From: CAZIKB01 sp964539665 | GTDB lineage: Bacteria > Zhuqueibacterota > Zhuqueibacteria > Oceanimicrobiales > Oceanimicrobiaceae | Direction of reading: 5' to 3' | Length of the DNA: 37,324 nt | NCBI GenBank assembly: GCA_964539665.1 | Contig: CAZIKB010000061.1 | Location: 1 to 37,324 of the forward strand | Shown: positions 26,001 to 33,513 of the stretch, piece by piece | Numbering within the stretch: position 1 is the first letter of the stretch | Layout of the letters: each line of letters opens with the position of its first letter | Made by a program: the position numbers and the translations under genes | Notes under the pieces: model-generated | The model's input: only the letters and a program-made list of their open reading frames with translations | Told to the model about the DNA's origin: nothing | Database searches by the model: none

Positions 26001-27189
26001 CATCAACACCGTTTTCATCCAGGCTGATGATGAAGAACCTGATAAGTTTTCAAATAATTCAGCTACTGACACCGTCTATAATTATGTCGAACCAGTCATC
26101 ATTGACGTCGCGGTTTTCAGTACTGCAAAAACAGATTCCTTCGTAGTCGAGGGCGCTGACACCCTCTGGTTTGCAGATGCAGGGAAATCGTTCTCATATT
26201 TCATCACAGTTAGCAACGAAACCAAGTTTGAAGCAGAAAATGTCGTTGTAAAAGACATTCTGCCCGATTCTGTTCGCACAGACGCATTCTTCGCGGGAGA
26301 CACTCTCCAGTGGGAACTCGGCAGTCTGGCGCCATTCAGCGACACAACATTAACATTTGGCGCTGTTGTTGCCCCCAATATGCCGGAAGGCACCAGCCTT
26401 CTCAACAACACCGTTTATGTCGAGGCAAAGAATGAAGATTCTGGGATGCTTGCTAATAATATGTCAATTTATAACATCTATAGTTATGTCGAACCCGTCA
26501 TCATTGATATCTCGGTTTATAGTACGGTAAAAACAGATTCTTTTCAGGTCCAGGGTGCAGACACATTATGGTTTGTAAAATCGGGTGAGACCTATTCATA
26601 TTTCATCACCATCACCAATGAATCAAAATTTAAAGCAGAAAATGTTATAATAAAAAATATCCTGCCCGACTCCGTTCGGGTGGAAAACTACTCGGCTGGC
26701 GACACTCTGCAATGGCATATCGGGGATTTATTGCCTTTTGCGAGGGCATCTGTAAATTTTGAGGCTACCGTCTCTTCAAAAATTACTACAAATGTTTTAG
26801 AGCTCACTAATAAAGTACTGGTGCAGGCTGATAAAGAAAATCCGGAACTGTTGTTTAACAATATTTCAATAAATAAAGTATTCACTGTGCCGCCGAATGA
26901 AGGGTGTGCATTATTTAACCTGGATTTAAATGTCTTTCTACCTGAGAAAGACGATCTGTTAGGCATTAATTTTGAGTTAAATTCAAGTCGACCAGCTCGT
27001 CTGGATATCTATGACATTAGCGGTTATCACATAAGAGAATTAACTGAAACAACATTCAACTCCGGTTCAAACAGATTCGAATGGGACGCTACTACTGATA
27101 ATGGACAAAAAGTTGGCAGCGGGACTTATATCATCACTTTGCGTTCGGGTAATTTAATTTGCTGGAAAAAAGTCATAATAGTTCGATGA
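23017..27189 (+). CDS. VWA-domain adhesin-like exported protein with seven DUF11 repeats and C-terminal sorting domain
   Basis: The 1390-residue product begins with an extended signal segment (IHFLVLSNCLLFSLFSNVTA, then QSQE). A VWA domain spans about residues 145-330 with a complete MIDAS: DLSSS (Asp152-Ser156), a Thr in the WTPLYRAL loop, and IIIYTDGKN. It should bind a divalent metal and a ligand. From about 368 to 1290 there are seven DUF11-type repeats. Repeats 2-7 share phrases such as DTLWFADAGESFSYFITVSN and DILPDS and the last four have a strict 134-residue period. The final 90 residues are a sorting/FlgD-like domain: RLDIYDISGYHIREL, RFEWDAT, GQKVGSGTYIITL, KKVIIVR. The design matches large surface adhesins. 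The stop overlaps the next start as ATGA, so it is translationally coupled to a PorV-OmpA gene. It is the divergent counterpart of the gene at 19621-22495, whose own N-terminal domain is different. Confidence 0.87.
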   Translation: MVKSLLNRIQIFRIHFLVLSNCLLFSLFSNVTAQSQESLSVSLFNNTIEQFSIRGLDASFPHSILCFISVVDRDSEVVRRLANTSRWLGPNDFTDNNRLISETWNPILEFHKYNPSVPLNPNLYDQTPAPKFIEICESCESVIPVSTMLLMDLSSSIRGEFLERGKAGIKHFIEDMRPPDRTGIIQFAGVNDSLPTLPLTSNKDSLIAFADTAQIDDWTPLYRALMKAIQEIKDETSIRRSIIIYTDGKNALPESEVEIFTPDSIVTKAQKYKIPIFTIALNRYTNEKVLKQIANQTGGFFFKSIDGAELNDIYRKISDILQNFYVMAYASPDPCSQDSVRSINVTVNDSNRTGHDESSYSYSGPSKNYDLALFKGSNMDTVCTGDEFQYALTIRNQGPATAFNFELSDAIPEFITPSNFNPPPDRIQGKTVFWKFDSLAFTQETTVTFNAKINGKIPVSISTFVNTGQVYAACDTNAINDISTDTIIFAPSKCYTDITVTKYAKTGSFTVQETDTLWFADEEESFSYFITVSNEADKEAQNVALTDTLPEFVLADSLASKGVIQWELGNLPPFSDTTLTYSGTVSPDIPEGTNLLINRVFVQTDNEDPGKLLNNVAIDTVYNIRLADISVTSSARTDSFVVNGSDTLWFADAGESYTYYITVSNEDNLEATNVVLKNVLPDTVQVNDFFAGDTVQWNLGNILPFSDTTVTFSATVSPNMPEGTNLFIHKAFVQAENEDPDKLANNTAIDTVYNYVEPVVIDVSVFSTAKTDSFIVEEADTLWFADAGESFSYFITVSNETKFEAENIVVKDILPDSVCTDTFFAGDTLQWNLGNLAPFSDTTLIFSAAVSPNMPEGTNLLINTVFIQADDEEPDKLSNNSATDTVFNYVEPVIIDVSVFSTAKTDSFVVASADTLWFVDAGESFSYFITVSNETKFEAENIVVKDILPDSVRAENFFAGDTLQWKLGSLAPYSDTTMTFSAAISPNMPEGTNLLINTVFIQADDEEPDKFSNNSATDTVYNYVEPVIIDVAVFSTAKTDSFVVEGADTLWFADAGKSFSYFITVSNETKFEAENVVVKDILPDSVRTDAFFAGDTLQWELGSLAPFSDTTLTFGAVVAPNMPEGTSLLNNTVYVEAKNEDSGMLANNMSIYNIYSYVEPVIIDISVYSTVKTDSFQVQGADTLWFVKSGETYSYFITITNESKFKAENVIIKNILPDSVRVENYSAGDTLQWHIGDLLPFARASVNFEATVSSKITTNVLELTNKVLVQADKENPELLFNNISINKVFTVPPNEGCALFNLDLNVFLPEKDDLLGINFELNSSRPARLDIYDISGYHIRELTETTFNSGSNRFEWDATTDNGQKVGSGTYIITLRSGNLICWKKVIIVR
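24490..26890 (+). repeat. Tandem DUF11-coding repeats with 402-bp period
   Basis: Six consecutive units are visible inside the VWA adhesin gene. The motif TATGTCGAACC recurs at 25279, 25681, 26083 and 26485, exactly 402 bp (134 codons) apart. The units starting at 25279, 25681 and 26083 share long identical runs. Earlier units are more diverged and slightly shorter. This is an internal protein repeat, not a CRISPR array. Confidence 0.88.
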
Positions 27190-30100
27190 AATCAAACTTA
27201 AAAAGATTCATGTTCAGGCTGAATCATTTATCATTTTTTACTATTCTGTTTATAGTCGCAGGAATGTCTTGCTTTTTTCCTGAGCCGGCAAGGGGACAAA
27301 TCCGATCAGGAGGGGCTTTCTTAAAAATGCTCCCAGGCGCCAGACATCATGGAATGGCTGGCAGTCTCACCGGGACTATTGATGCAATGCATGCATTTTA
27401 TGCGAATCCCGCCGCAACTGGCTTCTTACGAGAGTGGCAATGGTCGACAACCTATACCGAATGGATTGCAGACATCTACAACCTTTCGCTTATGTACGGC
27501 TCGAAAATCCGCACACCCTGGAGTGCAAAATCGAAAATAGCGCTTGGAATTCATTATCAAGGTATTCGCGAATTTGATAGTACAAATCGTTCCCAGTCTG
27601 CTGCATCTGCCAATGATTTACTGGTAACAGCAAGTTTCGGCCACCCGCTAAATGTCATATCGAAAAATATAGCATCAGGATTAAATGTTAAATATATTCG
27701 AAGTAAATTAGCAGATTATTCTGCAAGCGCCTGGATTTTAGACTTCGGATTGCTATATCGAACAAACAGGTTTAAAATCAAAACTGGATTAATTGACTAT
27801 GGTATTTTTTCAGCTGGCGTCGCTGTCACCCAATTTGGTAGTTCTTTAAATTTTATATCTTACGATACTCCGCTGCCAAGAACCCTGCGCGCAGGTGCGG
27901 CATTTAATTTCGGTTCTCACACTGGCTTACAAATCCAATTTTCAACGGATTACCAGAAAGTTCGTGATGAAATAGGCCGATTCAGCTTTGGTACAGAAAT
28001 TTCATGGAATTATCTTCTGGCAATACGTGGGGGATACAATTTCAATAGTCATATTTTAAGTAAATTTTCTTTTGGCATGAGCCTGCGCCTTGACAGTCAA
28101 ACATCTCCGGTTAAAAATGTCCTGCCAGGAAAAAGCAATGCCCTTCGCCTTGATATTGCCGGGTTAGAAAAGAATGATCTGTTTTCTACTTCATTTCGGG
28201 GCGGCGTGAGCCATTATCCAATCGGGCCGGAAAAATTTGATTTGGTTGAGCCATTTTCTGGTAAACCCTTTGAGACTGACAGCTTAAAGTTCTCCTGGGA
28301 CGCAACCAAAGACCCCGATTTGTACGATGAGGTAAATTACTTATTAATTATTGAAAAAGCAGAAGGAATCGAATCTGCCAGTAATATATTGACCCGGCTT
28401 ATTCAAGAGACAGAGAACACAAATGATGATTTATTTCAAATTGTTGACAAAAATCGTTCATCGTCACTATATGTTATAAATTCCGGATTCGTTGTAAATC
28501 GGGAGCTTAATCAATTAAGCTATATGCAAAAGCAACTTTCTAATGGAGACTATTTCTGGTCAGTAGCGGCCTACGATAATGATAATCACTTCCGTTTCGC
28601 AGAAAAAGATGGCGCGCCAATTTCGCACTTCAGAATTCTTCCGGACCTCCTAATCACAGAAATTCAGTTCCTTCCCGATAAATGGATTACTGAAGATGAT
28701 TACCAGGGCGAATTACTGATAACTGTATCGAATAATAGTAATGTAAAATCTCTAAAAAATACATTGGTAGTCTTTGACTCTTTACTGACTCACCCCACCA
28801 ATAATACCAATGGCCATGCCCATACGGATAAAATAAAACACGCTTTTGAGCCGGTTTCAATTTTCGGAGTCTCAGCCAAAAGTGACACTACGATTGTTCT
28901 TAAATGGTTCACACAATGGCACGGTAAACATCAAATACGGACCGAAATTTACAAATCCAGTCAATTTGTCAAAAGTAATGAAACGAATAATAATCACCAG
29001 GCTACTTTTTATACAATTCCCAAGGGCGCCTTCAAAACTGGCGACAAAGTAATCGCTGCAATTGATTCGGTTTATGAATACGAATTGCCCTTTATTCCGA
29101 AAATATTTTTCGAGCATAATAGCGCTGAAATAAATCAAAATAAATCAGCATTAATTTATTCTCCTTTAGAAATATTAGTAAAAAGACTAAGAGAACAACA
29201 AAATTTAAAATTAAAGCTTCAGGGTTTTGCCGACGCAACCAATGGTGAGTCGGAAAATCTGGCAAAGGCGAGGGAACAAGCGGTAAAAGATTATTTTCTG
29301 AAACACGACATACCAGACAGACTGATTGAAATACACGAGACTCTTGAGCCCGGACAAATTATCACAAATCTAAATCCAAAATTTGAGCCAGACAGGGATT
29401 GGGTGCAAAAGGAGCGTAGGTATGTTAAAATTACCAGCAGCAGAATCGATAGCGAAAATGAAGAAGTTGCAGACGTATTCTATTCAGTGCCTTTGACTCT
29501 GCCAAAATCAAAACGATTTTTACCAGTCGTATTTGTGTCAACCATCAAAAGTTATGTCGCTTTAAATTATGGAAAGATTCAAATTCATGCAGATTCATTA
29601 AACACAAATATGAACTTTGTAAATTTTGTCGATCATCGTGCTGATACTGTCGCATGGCAACATTATAGCAACGACAATAGTGTCTGGCTTAATAAAAACA
29701 CAAACTATTCAGTTGTACTCAAAGACACACTTGGACGTGAATTTTATACAAAAGAGCGGCAAACAAATTTAGAGCTCGTAAAATGCAATTTATTACCCAA
29801 TAAAATTATTGTCGGCGTTGCCGAATTTAAACAAGATTTCCCCTCTACAAATTTATACTGGTTAAATGTTCTGGAAAAAGTCAAGCAGCGGCTTGAAAAC
29901 TTCGCCAGCCTGAGATTGCAGTTTATTGGTCACGCCTGTGCGATTGGTTCGCAGGTTGTCAATCAGTCACTCTCTACAAAACGTGCCAAAAAATTTCAAA
30001 AAGAGTTTTTGTATGAAATAAAGAATCAGGAACCCGAGTTGTTAAAAAGAATCGAAATAAGACTCGATAAATATGCGGGCAAGGGGGAAAGTGAACCACT

Positions 30101-30362
30101 TCATTTTGAAATAGAAAAAAACAACTTCTTACGCGCGGTTAAAATTCTGAATTTTGATGAATATCAAACGTTAACAAAGCTAATGGATGCAGGCAAAAAA
30201 AGAATTAAATTCTATCCTTTTATTTTAGACATAAAGAACAATAAAATTAAAATAATAAGCGATAATGCAACAACACTTGGAAGACAAATTAATCGTCGTA
30301 TCGAGATTCTTGTTAAGAATCCCGGCGAAGAGAAATTCACTACTAAGAAGTCATCTTTCTAA
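27186..30362 (+). CDS. PorV-like barrel fused to Fn3-like region and two OmpA-type domains
   Basis: ATG 27186 overlaps the upstream TGA (ATGA) and is preferred over the start at 27159. The product is 1058 residues. A signal segment with cleavage near ARG-QIRSG leads into a PorV-like barrel (GAFLKMLPGARHHGMAGSLT, YANPAATGFLREWQWS). This is clearly paralogous to the gene at 16292-19624. An Fn3-like region (DPDLYDEVNYLLII, GDYFWSVAAYDN) and a CARDB-like stretch follow. The first OmpA-like domain begins at about 636 (IFFEHNSAEINQNK, LKLQGFADATNGESENLAKA, ERRYVKI). A second, more diverged one covers about 870-1045 (LRLQFIGHACAIGSQVVN, LSTKRAKKFQKEF, GRQINRRIEILV). LysM and the DUF11 of its paralogue are absent. 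Peptidoglycan-anchored outer-membrane partner of the upstream adhesin is my inference. Confidence 0.85.
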   Translation: MKSNLKRFMFRLNHLSFFTILFIVAGMSCFFPEPARGQIRSGGAFLKMLPGARHHGMAGSLTGTIDAMHAFYANPAATGFLREWQWSTTYTEWIADIYNLSLMYGSKIRTPWSAKSKIALGIHYQGIREFDSTNRSQSAASANDLLVTASFGHPLNVISKNIASGLNVKYIRSKLADYSASAWILDFGLLYRTNRFKIKTGLIDYGIFSAGVAVTQFGSSLNFISYDTPLPRTLRAGAAFNFGSHTGLQIQFSTDYQKVRDEIGRFSFGTEISWNYLLAIRGGYNFNSHILSKFSFGMSLRLDSQTSPVKNVLPGKSNALRLDIAGLEKNDLFSTSFRGGVSHYPIGPEKFDLVEPFSGKPFETDSLKFSWDATKDPDLYDEVNYLLIIEKAEGIESASNILTRLIQETENTNDDLFQIVDKNRSSSLYVINSGFVVNRELNQLSYMQKQLSNGDYFWSVAAYDNDNHFRFAEKDGAPISHFRILPDLLITEIQFLPDKWITEDDYQGELLITVSNNSNVKSLKNTLVVFDSLLTHPTNNTNGHAHTDKIKHAFEPVSIFGVSAKSDTTIVLKWFTQWHGKHQIRTEIYKSSQFVKSNETNNNHQATFYTIPKGAFKTGDKVIAAIDSVYEYELPFIPKIFFEHNSAEINQNKSALIYSPLEILVKRLREQQNLKLKLQGFADATNGESENLAKAREQAVKDYFLKHDIPDRLIEIHETLEPGQIITNLNPKFEPDRDWVQKERRYVKITSSRIDSENEEVADVFYSVPLTLPKSKRFLPVVFVSTIKSYVALNYGKIQIHADSLNTNMNFVNFVDHRADTVAWQHYSNDNSVWLNKNTNYSVVLKDTLGREFYTKERQTNLELVKCNLLPNKIIVGVAEFKQDFPSTNLYWLNVLEKVKQRLENFASLRLQFIGHACAIGSQVVNQSLSTKRAKKFQKEFLYEIKNQEPELLKRIEIRLDKYAGKGESEPLHFEIEKNNFLRAVKILNFDEYQTLTKLMDAGKKRIKFYPFILDIKNNKIKIISDNATTLGRQINRRIEILVKNPGEEKFTTKKSSF

Positions 30363-30379
30363 GATAGTCCATATTATCA

Positions 30380-30592
30380 TTAATTACACTTTTGTTTGAA
30401 TACTAAACAAATAAATGGACCTCTGCTAACAATATTAACGAAATCCCATTCTAATTTACTTCGATGAATTATGATCTTGCCAATTTCATCCTTTAACGTT
30501 TCAGATGAGTGATAGGCATTAATCAGTAATTTTTCTTCAAAAAATTCCAATTTCCCCTGATTTGCAGATAAATTCACACTTTCTTTGTTCAT
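30380..30592 (-). CDS. Hypothetical 70-residue protein (doubtful)
   Basis: A short frame on the strand opposite the preceding operon, converging with it 18 nt away. The protein (KLEFFEEKLLINAYHSSETL, later IIIHRSKLEWDFVNI) has alternating hydrophobic residues and looks protein-like. It has no motif I recognise and no clear ribosome binding site. It could be a small gene, a fragment, or chance. Confidence 0.25.
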   Translation of the reverse strand: MNKESVNLSANQGKLEFFEEKLLINAYHSSETLKDEIGKIIIHRSKLEWDFVNIVSRGPFICLVFKQKCN

Positions 30593-30905
30593 ATTTATGA
30601 GCTTGTGTTCAAGGCTAAATCTAAACAGATAAATTAATGAGTTTCTCGTTACGCGGTGGAAATCCTTCCGAAGGTTTCTTTTTCAACAAAGTCATTAATA
30701 AGTGTTAAATGTGAGCTCAATGCTGGCTTATAAATACCCGAATGTTGAATTTATTATTTGAGAATTGTTACTATAAGTTAGACAATCTTTAGCACAAAAA
30801 GTTTAAAATAATTCATAAATAATTTAAAAAAAATAGAAATTGAATTTTACTCAGATAAAAGTGACGTGCCATCGTCATTTCGGACAAGAAAAAGAAAGGA
30901 GTCAC
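30593..30905. other. 313-bp AT-rich gap without recognisable genes
   Basis: This separates the doubtful small ORF from the uxaC stop. I see no coding frame of substance, no tRNA and no strong terminator hairpin. Confidence 0.5.
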
Positions 30906-32327
30906 CTAAAATTGATAATTCTTCTTAGCCAGATTGTAAGATAAATCGACGATTGTTTCTTCAGCTTCATCAAGATCAAGCACATGTTCAGCCACCAGTT
31001 CAGCGAGATATCGGCAGTCCACACGACGTGCTAAATCATGACGGGCAGGGATAGAAGGAAAAGCGCGGGTGTCATCATTAAATCCAACCGTATTATAGAA
31101 TCCAGCGGTTTCCGTAACCATTTTACGATACCGCAGCATGCCCTCACGGCTGTCGTGAAACCACCAGGCCGGCCCCAACTTCAAGGCAGGATAGTGCCCG
31201 GCCAGAGGCGCCAATTCTCTCGAATAAGTCGTTTCATCTAAAGTAAATAAAATGATTGTTAACCGTGGCTCATTGCCGTATTTGTTCAGCAAAGGTTTTA
31301 AATTGTTGACGTAATCAGTTGCCATGGGGATGTCCACCCCTTTATCAAGCCCAAAAGTTCGAAATACTATGTCATTATGATTGCGATTTGAGCCGGGATG
31401 AATCTGCATAGTCATGCCGTCATCTAAACTCATGCGCGCCATTTCCATAACAATATGGCCTGTGAATAGACAAGCATCATCGGCGGACGCCCTGCCTTGG
31501 AGGGCTTTATTATACAATTGTTCAGCTTCCGCTGCACTTAATTCAACTGTATATGGCGTCGTCACACCTTGATCCGTTGATGTGCCGCCCAATTCCTTAA
31601 AGAAAGACCTTCGAGTCTCCAGCGCCTGAATGAAGCCTTTATAACTGGAACAGTCAATTCCACTGATTTCGGTGAGTTTGTCAATGTTTGCTTTCCAGTC
31701 AGGATACAAAAAATTCGTTACATTATCCGGTCGGAAAGTCGGCACAACTTTTCCATTCCAGCCGCTTTCCCGGATCTTCCTGTGGTGTTCAAGAGTATCG
31801 GTCGGAACGTCGGTTGTGCTCAGAACTTCAATATTGAATCTTTCAAACATTGCCCTGGGTAAGTTTTCCGGTTTAGAAAGGGTTGTTATGATTTCATCGT
31901 AAATTTCCAAGGCCGTATCATCGCTTAGCCTTTTAGTAACCCCGAGGACGTCGCGCATTTCGTGTTTCAACCACATACCTGTTGGCGTGCCTCGGAAGAG
32001 ATAAAAATTATCGCCAACAACCTGCCATATTTTGCGGTGATCAGATTCAGTTTGACCACCGTCAACACGCGGTACACCAAGAGCCTCAAGCAGAATACCC
32101 TGAGAATAAAACATGCGAAAAACGTAATGATCGGGAATGATCAAAAGTTCAGTCGGGTCTGGAAATGGTGTGTTATCAGCAAACAATCGCGGATCGACAT
32201 GTCCATGCGGACAAATCAGCGGCAGATGCCCGACAGTTTCATACAGGCGCTTTGCGATTTTTCTTTTTTCCGGATTTGAACTAAAATATCGATCTTCATG
32301 CAATGTCAAAATTTTTGAATCAGTCAT
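30906..32327 (-). CDS. uxaC: Glucuronate isomerase (uronate isomerase)
   Basis: The 473-residue product has the full length of UxaC. AAAGG lies 7 nt before the ATG. Family marks include LPLICPHGHVDPRLFADN with metal-ligand histidines His41 and His43 and DHYVFRMFYSQGI. Others are TTDVPTDTLEHHRKIRESGW, TFRPDNVTNF, MQIHPGSNRNHN, LGPAWWFHDS and FNDDTRAFPSIPARHD. It interconverts D-glucuronate and D-fructuronate (also galacturonate and tagaturonate), the entry step of hexuronate breakdown in the cytoplasm. No uxuA, uxuB or kdg genes are in the window. Upstream on the same strand lie galU and a glucuronokinase-like gene, suggesting a small uronate-related group, although 140-180 nt gaps mean it may not be one operon. 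Confidence 0.93.
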   Translation of the reverse strand: MTDSKILTLHEDRYFSSNPEKRKIAKRLYETVGHLPLICPHGHVDPRLFADNTPFPDPTELLIIPDHYVFRMFYSQGILLEALGVPRVDGGQTESDHRKIWQVVGDNFYLFRGTPTGMWLKHEMRDVLGVTKRLSDDTALEIYDEIITTLSKPENLPRAMFERFNIEVLSTTDVPTDTLEHHRKIRESGWNGKVVPTFRPDNVTNFLYPDWKANIDKLTEISGIDCSSYKGFIQALETRRSFFKELGGTSTDQGVTTPYTVELSAAEAEQLYNKALQGRASADDACLFTGHIVMEMARMSLDDGMTMQIHPGSNRNHNDIVFRTFGLDKGVDIPMATDYVNNLKPLLNKYGNEPRLTIILFTLDETTYSRELAPLAGHYPALKLGPAWWFHDSREGMLRYRKMVTETAGFYNTVGFNDDTRAFPSIPARHDLARRVDCRYLAELVAEHVLDLDEAEETIVDLSYNLAKKNYQF

Positions 32328-32371
32328 TTTCTAACCTTTCATTCTATAACTGCAATGTTCTCTATGATACA

Positions 32372-32399
32372 AGATTTCTCACTTCGTTCGAAATGACAG
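32372..32399. repeat. Half of a common palindromic intergenic repeat
   Basis: The stretch reads AGATTTCTCACTTCG then TTCGAAATGACA, a form I know as a widespread intergenic repeat of environmental genomes. It lies between galU and uxaC, next to a copy of the 66-bp element. Confidence 0.4.
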
Positions 32400-32406
32400 C
32401 TCATAA

Positions 32407-32472
32407 TCAGAATCCGACGATTCATTTATTTTGATTCTGAAACGTGCGTTACTTTGGAATCACTCTACTAAT
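32407..32472 (+). repeat. 66-bp dispersed element, copy 1
   Basis: It starts with TCAGAAT and has the complement ATTCTGA at 32434-32440, giving an inverted-repeat left half. The right half is a GGAATCACTC-type segment. It matches the complement of 34845-34910 at roughly three of every four positions and resembles 33392-33456. Its right end overlaps the stop codon of galU (32468-32470). Confidence 0.65.
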
Positions 32473-33334
32473 TATCTTTCAGGACACCTTTCAAAAATTG
32501 CCTGAACGGTTTAGCAAACTCTTTACGTCTTAATGCAAATTCTACTGTAGTCTTTAAATAATCCAGTTTATTACCGATATCATATCTTTTACCTTCTATG
32601 GAATATGAAACAATTTTTTCCCGCTTCAATAATATTCTCAGGGCATCGGTTACCTGAATTTCATTGTTTTTATCTCTTTGTGTTTGTTCAAGTGCAGTAA
32701 AAATTTCGGGCGTCAAAATATACCGGCCTGCTATCGCTAAATTCGAAGGGCTTTTATGTACAGGTGGTTTCTCTACAAGATCGGTAACCTCCCAAATACG
32801 GTCGCTGACTTTTTCACCTCCGATAATACCATATCGGGATACTTTTTCTTTTGGCACAAGCTCAACCCCAATTATGGTTTGCCGAAACTGTTCATAAATA
32901 TCAATAAGCTGTTGTGTCACAGGTATCACCGAGTCAATAATTGTATCACCGAGCAAAACCGCAAATGGCTCATTAGCTGTATGTAACCGTGCATAATAAA
33001 TAGCATCTCCCAGACCATTCATTTCCTTTTGTCGCACGAAATGGATGTTCGCCATATCTGAAATACGTCTAATCTCATTATACATGACCTGATCTTCCTG
33101 GCCTTCGAGCTGTGTTTCTAATTCAAAATTGCGGTCAAAATGGTCTTCAATCGCCCTCTTCCCTTTCCCTGAAATAATAAGAATATCATCTATTCCGGAA
33201 TCGATGGCCTCTTGAACAACATATTGGATGGTCGGGGTATCAATGATTGGCAGCATTTCTTTGGGTTGAGCTTTTGTGGCGGGCAGGAAGCGTGTGCCCA
33301 ACCCTGCTGCAGGAATAACTGCTTTTTTAATCAT
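32468..33334 (-). CDS. galU: UTP-glucose-1-phosphate uridylyltransferase
   Basis: The 288-residue product matches GalU in length. AAGGA lies about 9 nt before ATG. The nucleotide-binding signature is complete (PAAGLGTRFLPATKAQPKEM, residues 8-27). It is followed by TIQYVVQEAIDSGIDDILII, then FVRQKEMNGLGDAIYYA, FAVLLGDTII, LVEKPP and AIAGRYILTPEIF. It makes UDP-glucose from UTP and glucose-1-phosphate for glycan synthesis. In this context, next to a glucuronokinase-like gene, it might also accept glucuronate-1-phosphate, as broad-specificity plant pyrophosphorylases do; that is inference. The stop lies inside a dispersed repeat element. Confidence 0.93.
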   Translation of the reverse strand: MIKKAVIPAAGLGTRFLPATKAQPKEMLPIIDTPTIQYVVQEAIDSGIDDILIISGKGKRAIEDHFDRNFELETQLEGQEDQVMYNEIRRISDMANIHFVRQKEMNGLGDAIYYARLHTANEPFAVLLGDTIIDSVIPVTQQLIDIYEQFRQTIIGVELVPKEKVSRYGIIGGEKVSDRIWEVTDLVEKPPVHKSPSNLAIAGRYILTPEIFTALEQTQRDKNNEIQVTDALRILLKREKIVSYSIEGKRYDIGNKLDYLKTTVEFALRRKEFAKPFRQFLKGVLKDN

Positions 33335-33391
33335 AAAATAAAATCCTTAATTTGTAGCCGATCACAATTACTGCCAGATGATAGTTTATAG

Positions 33392-33456
33392 TCAGAATTG
33401 ACGAATCATTATTGTTTATTCTGAAATCCTCGATACTTTTAATTCACTCCACTCGA
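33392..33456 (+). repeat. 66-bp dispersed element, copy 2 (most diverged)
   Basis: It lies between galU and the GHMP kinase gene. The left half has TCAGAAT (33392-33398) and ATTCTGA (33418-33424) around a GACGAATCATT core, as in copy 1. The right half keeps the TTCACTCCACT segment. It has one base less than the other copies. Confidence 0.6.
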
Positions 33457-33513
33457 AAGTGCGAGTCTGAAGCTTAACACAAGCATCCAGTATCGAATCT
33501 CGAGCAACCTGAC

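Noticed and set aside
25278..26411. Three similar antisense frames of about 110-130 codons
   Set aside because: They mirror the tandem DUF11 units on the other strand and have no ribosome binding sites or recognisable domains.
24490..26890. Regularly spaced repeats that could suggest a CRISPR array
   Set aside because: The 402-bp period lies inside one long open frame and translates to DUF11 domains; there are no short repeats with unique spacers.
27159..27186. Earlier in-frame start for the right PorV-OmpA gene
   Set aside because: The ATG at 27186 overlaps the stop of the upstream gene exactly as in the left operon and is followed directly by the signal segment.
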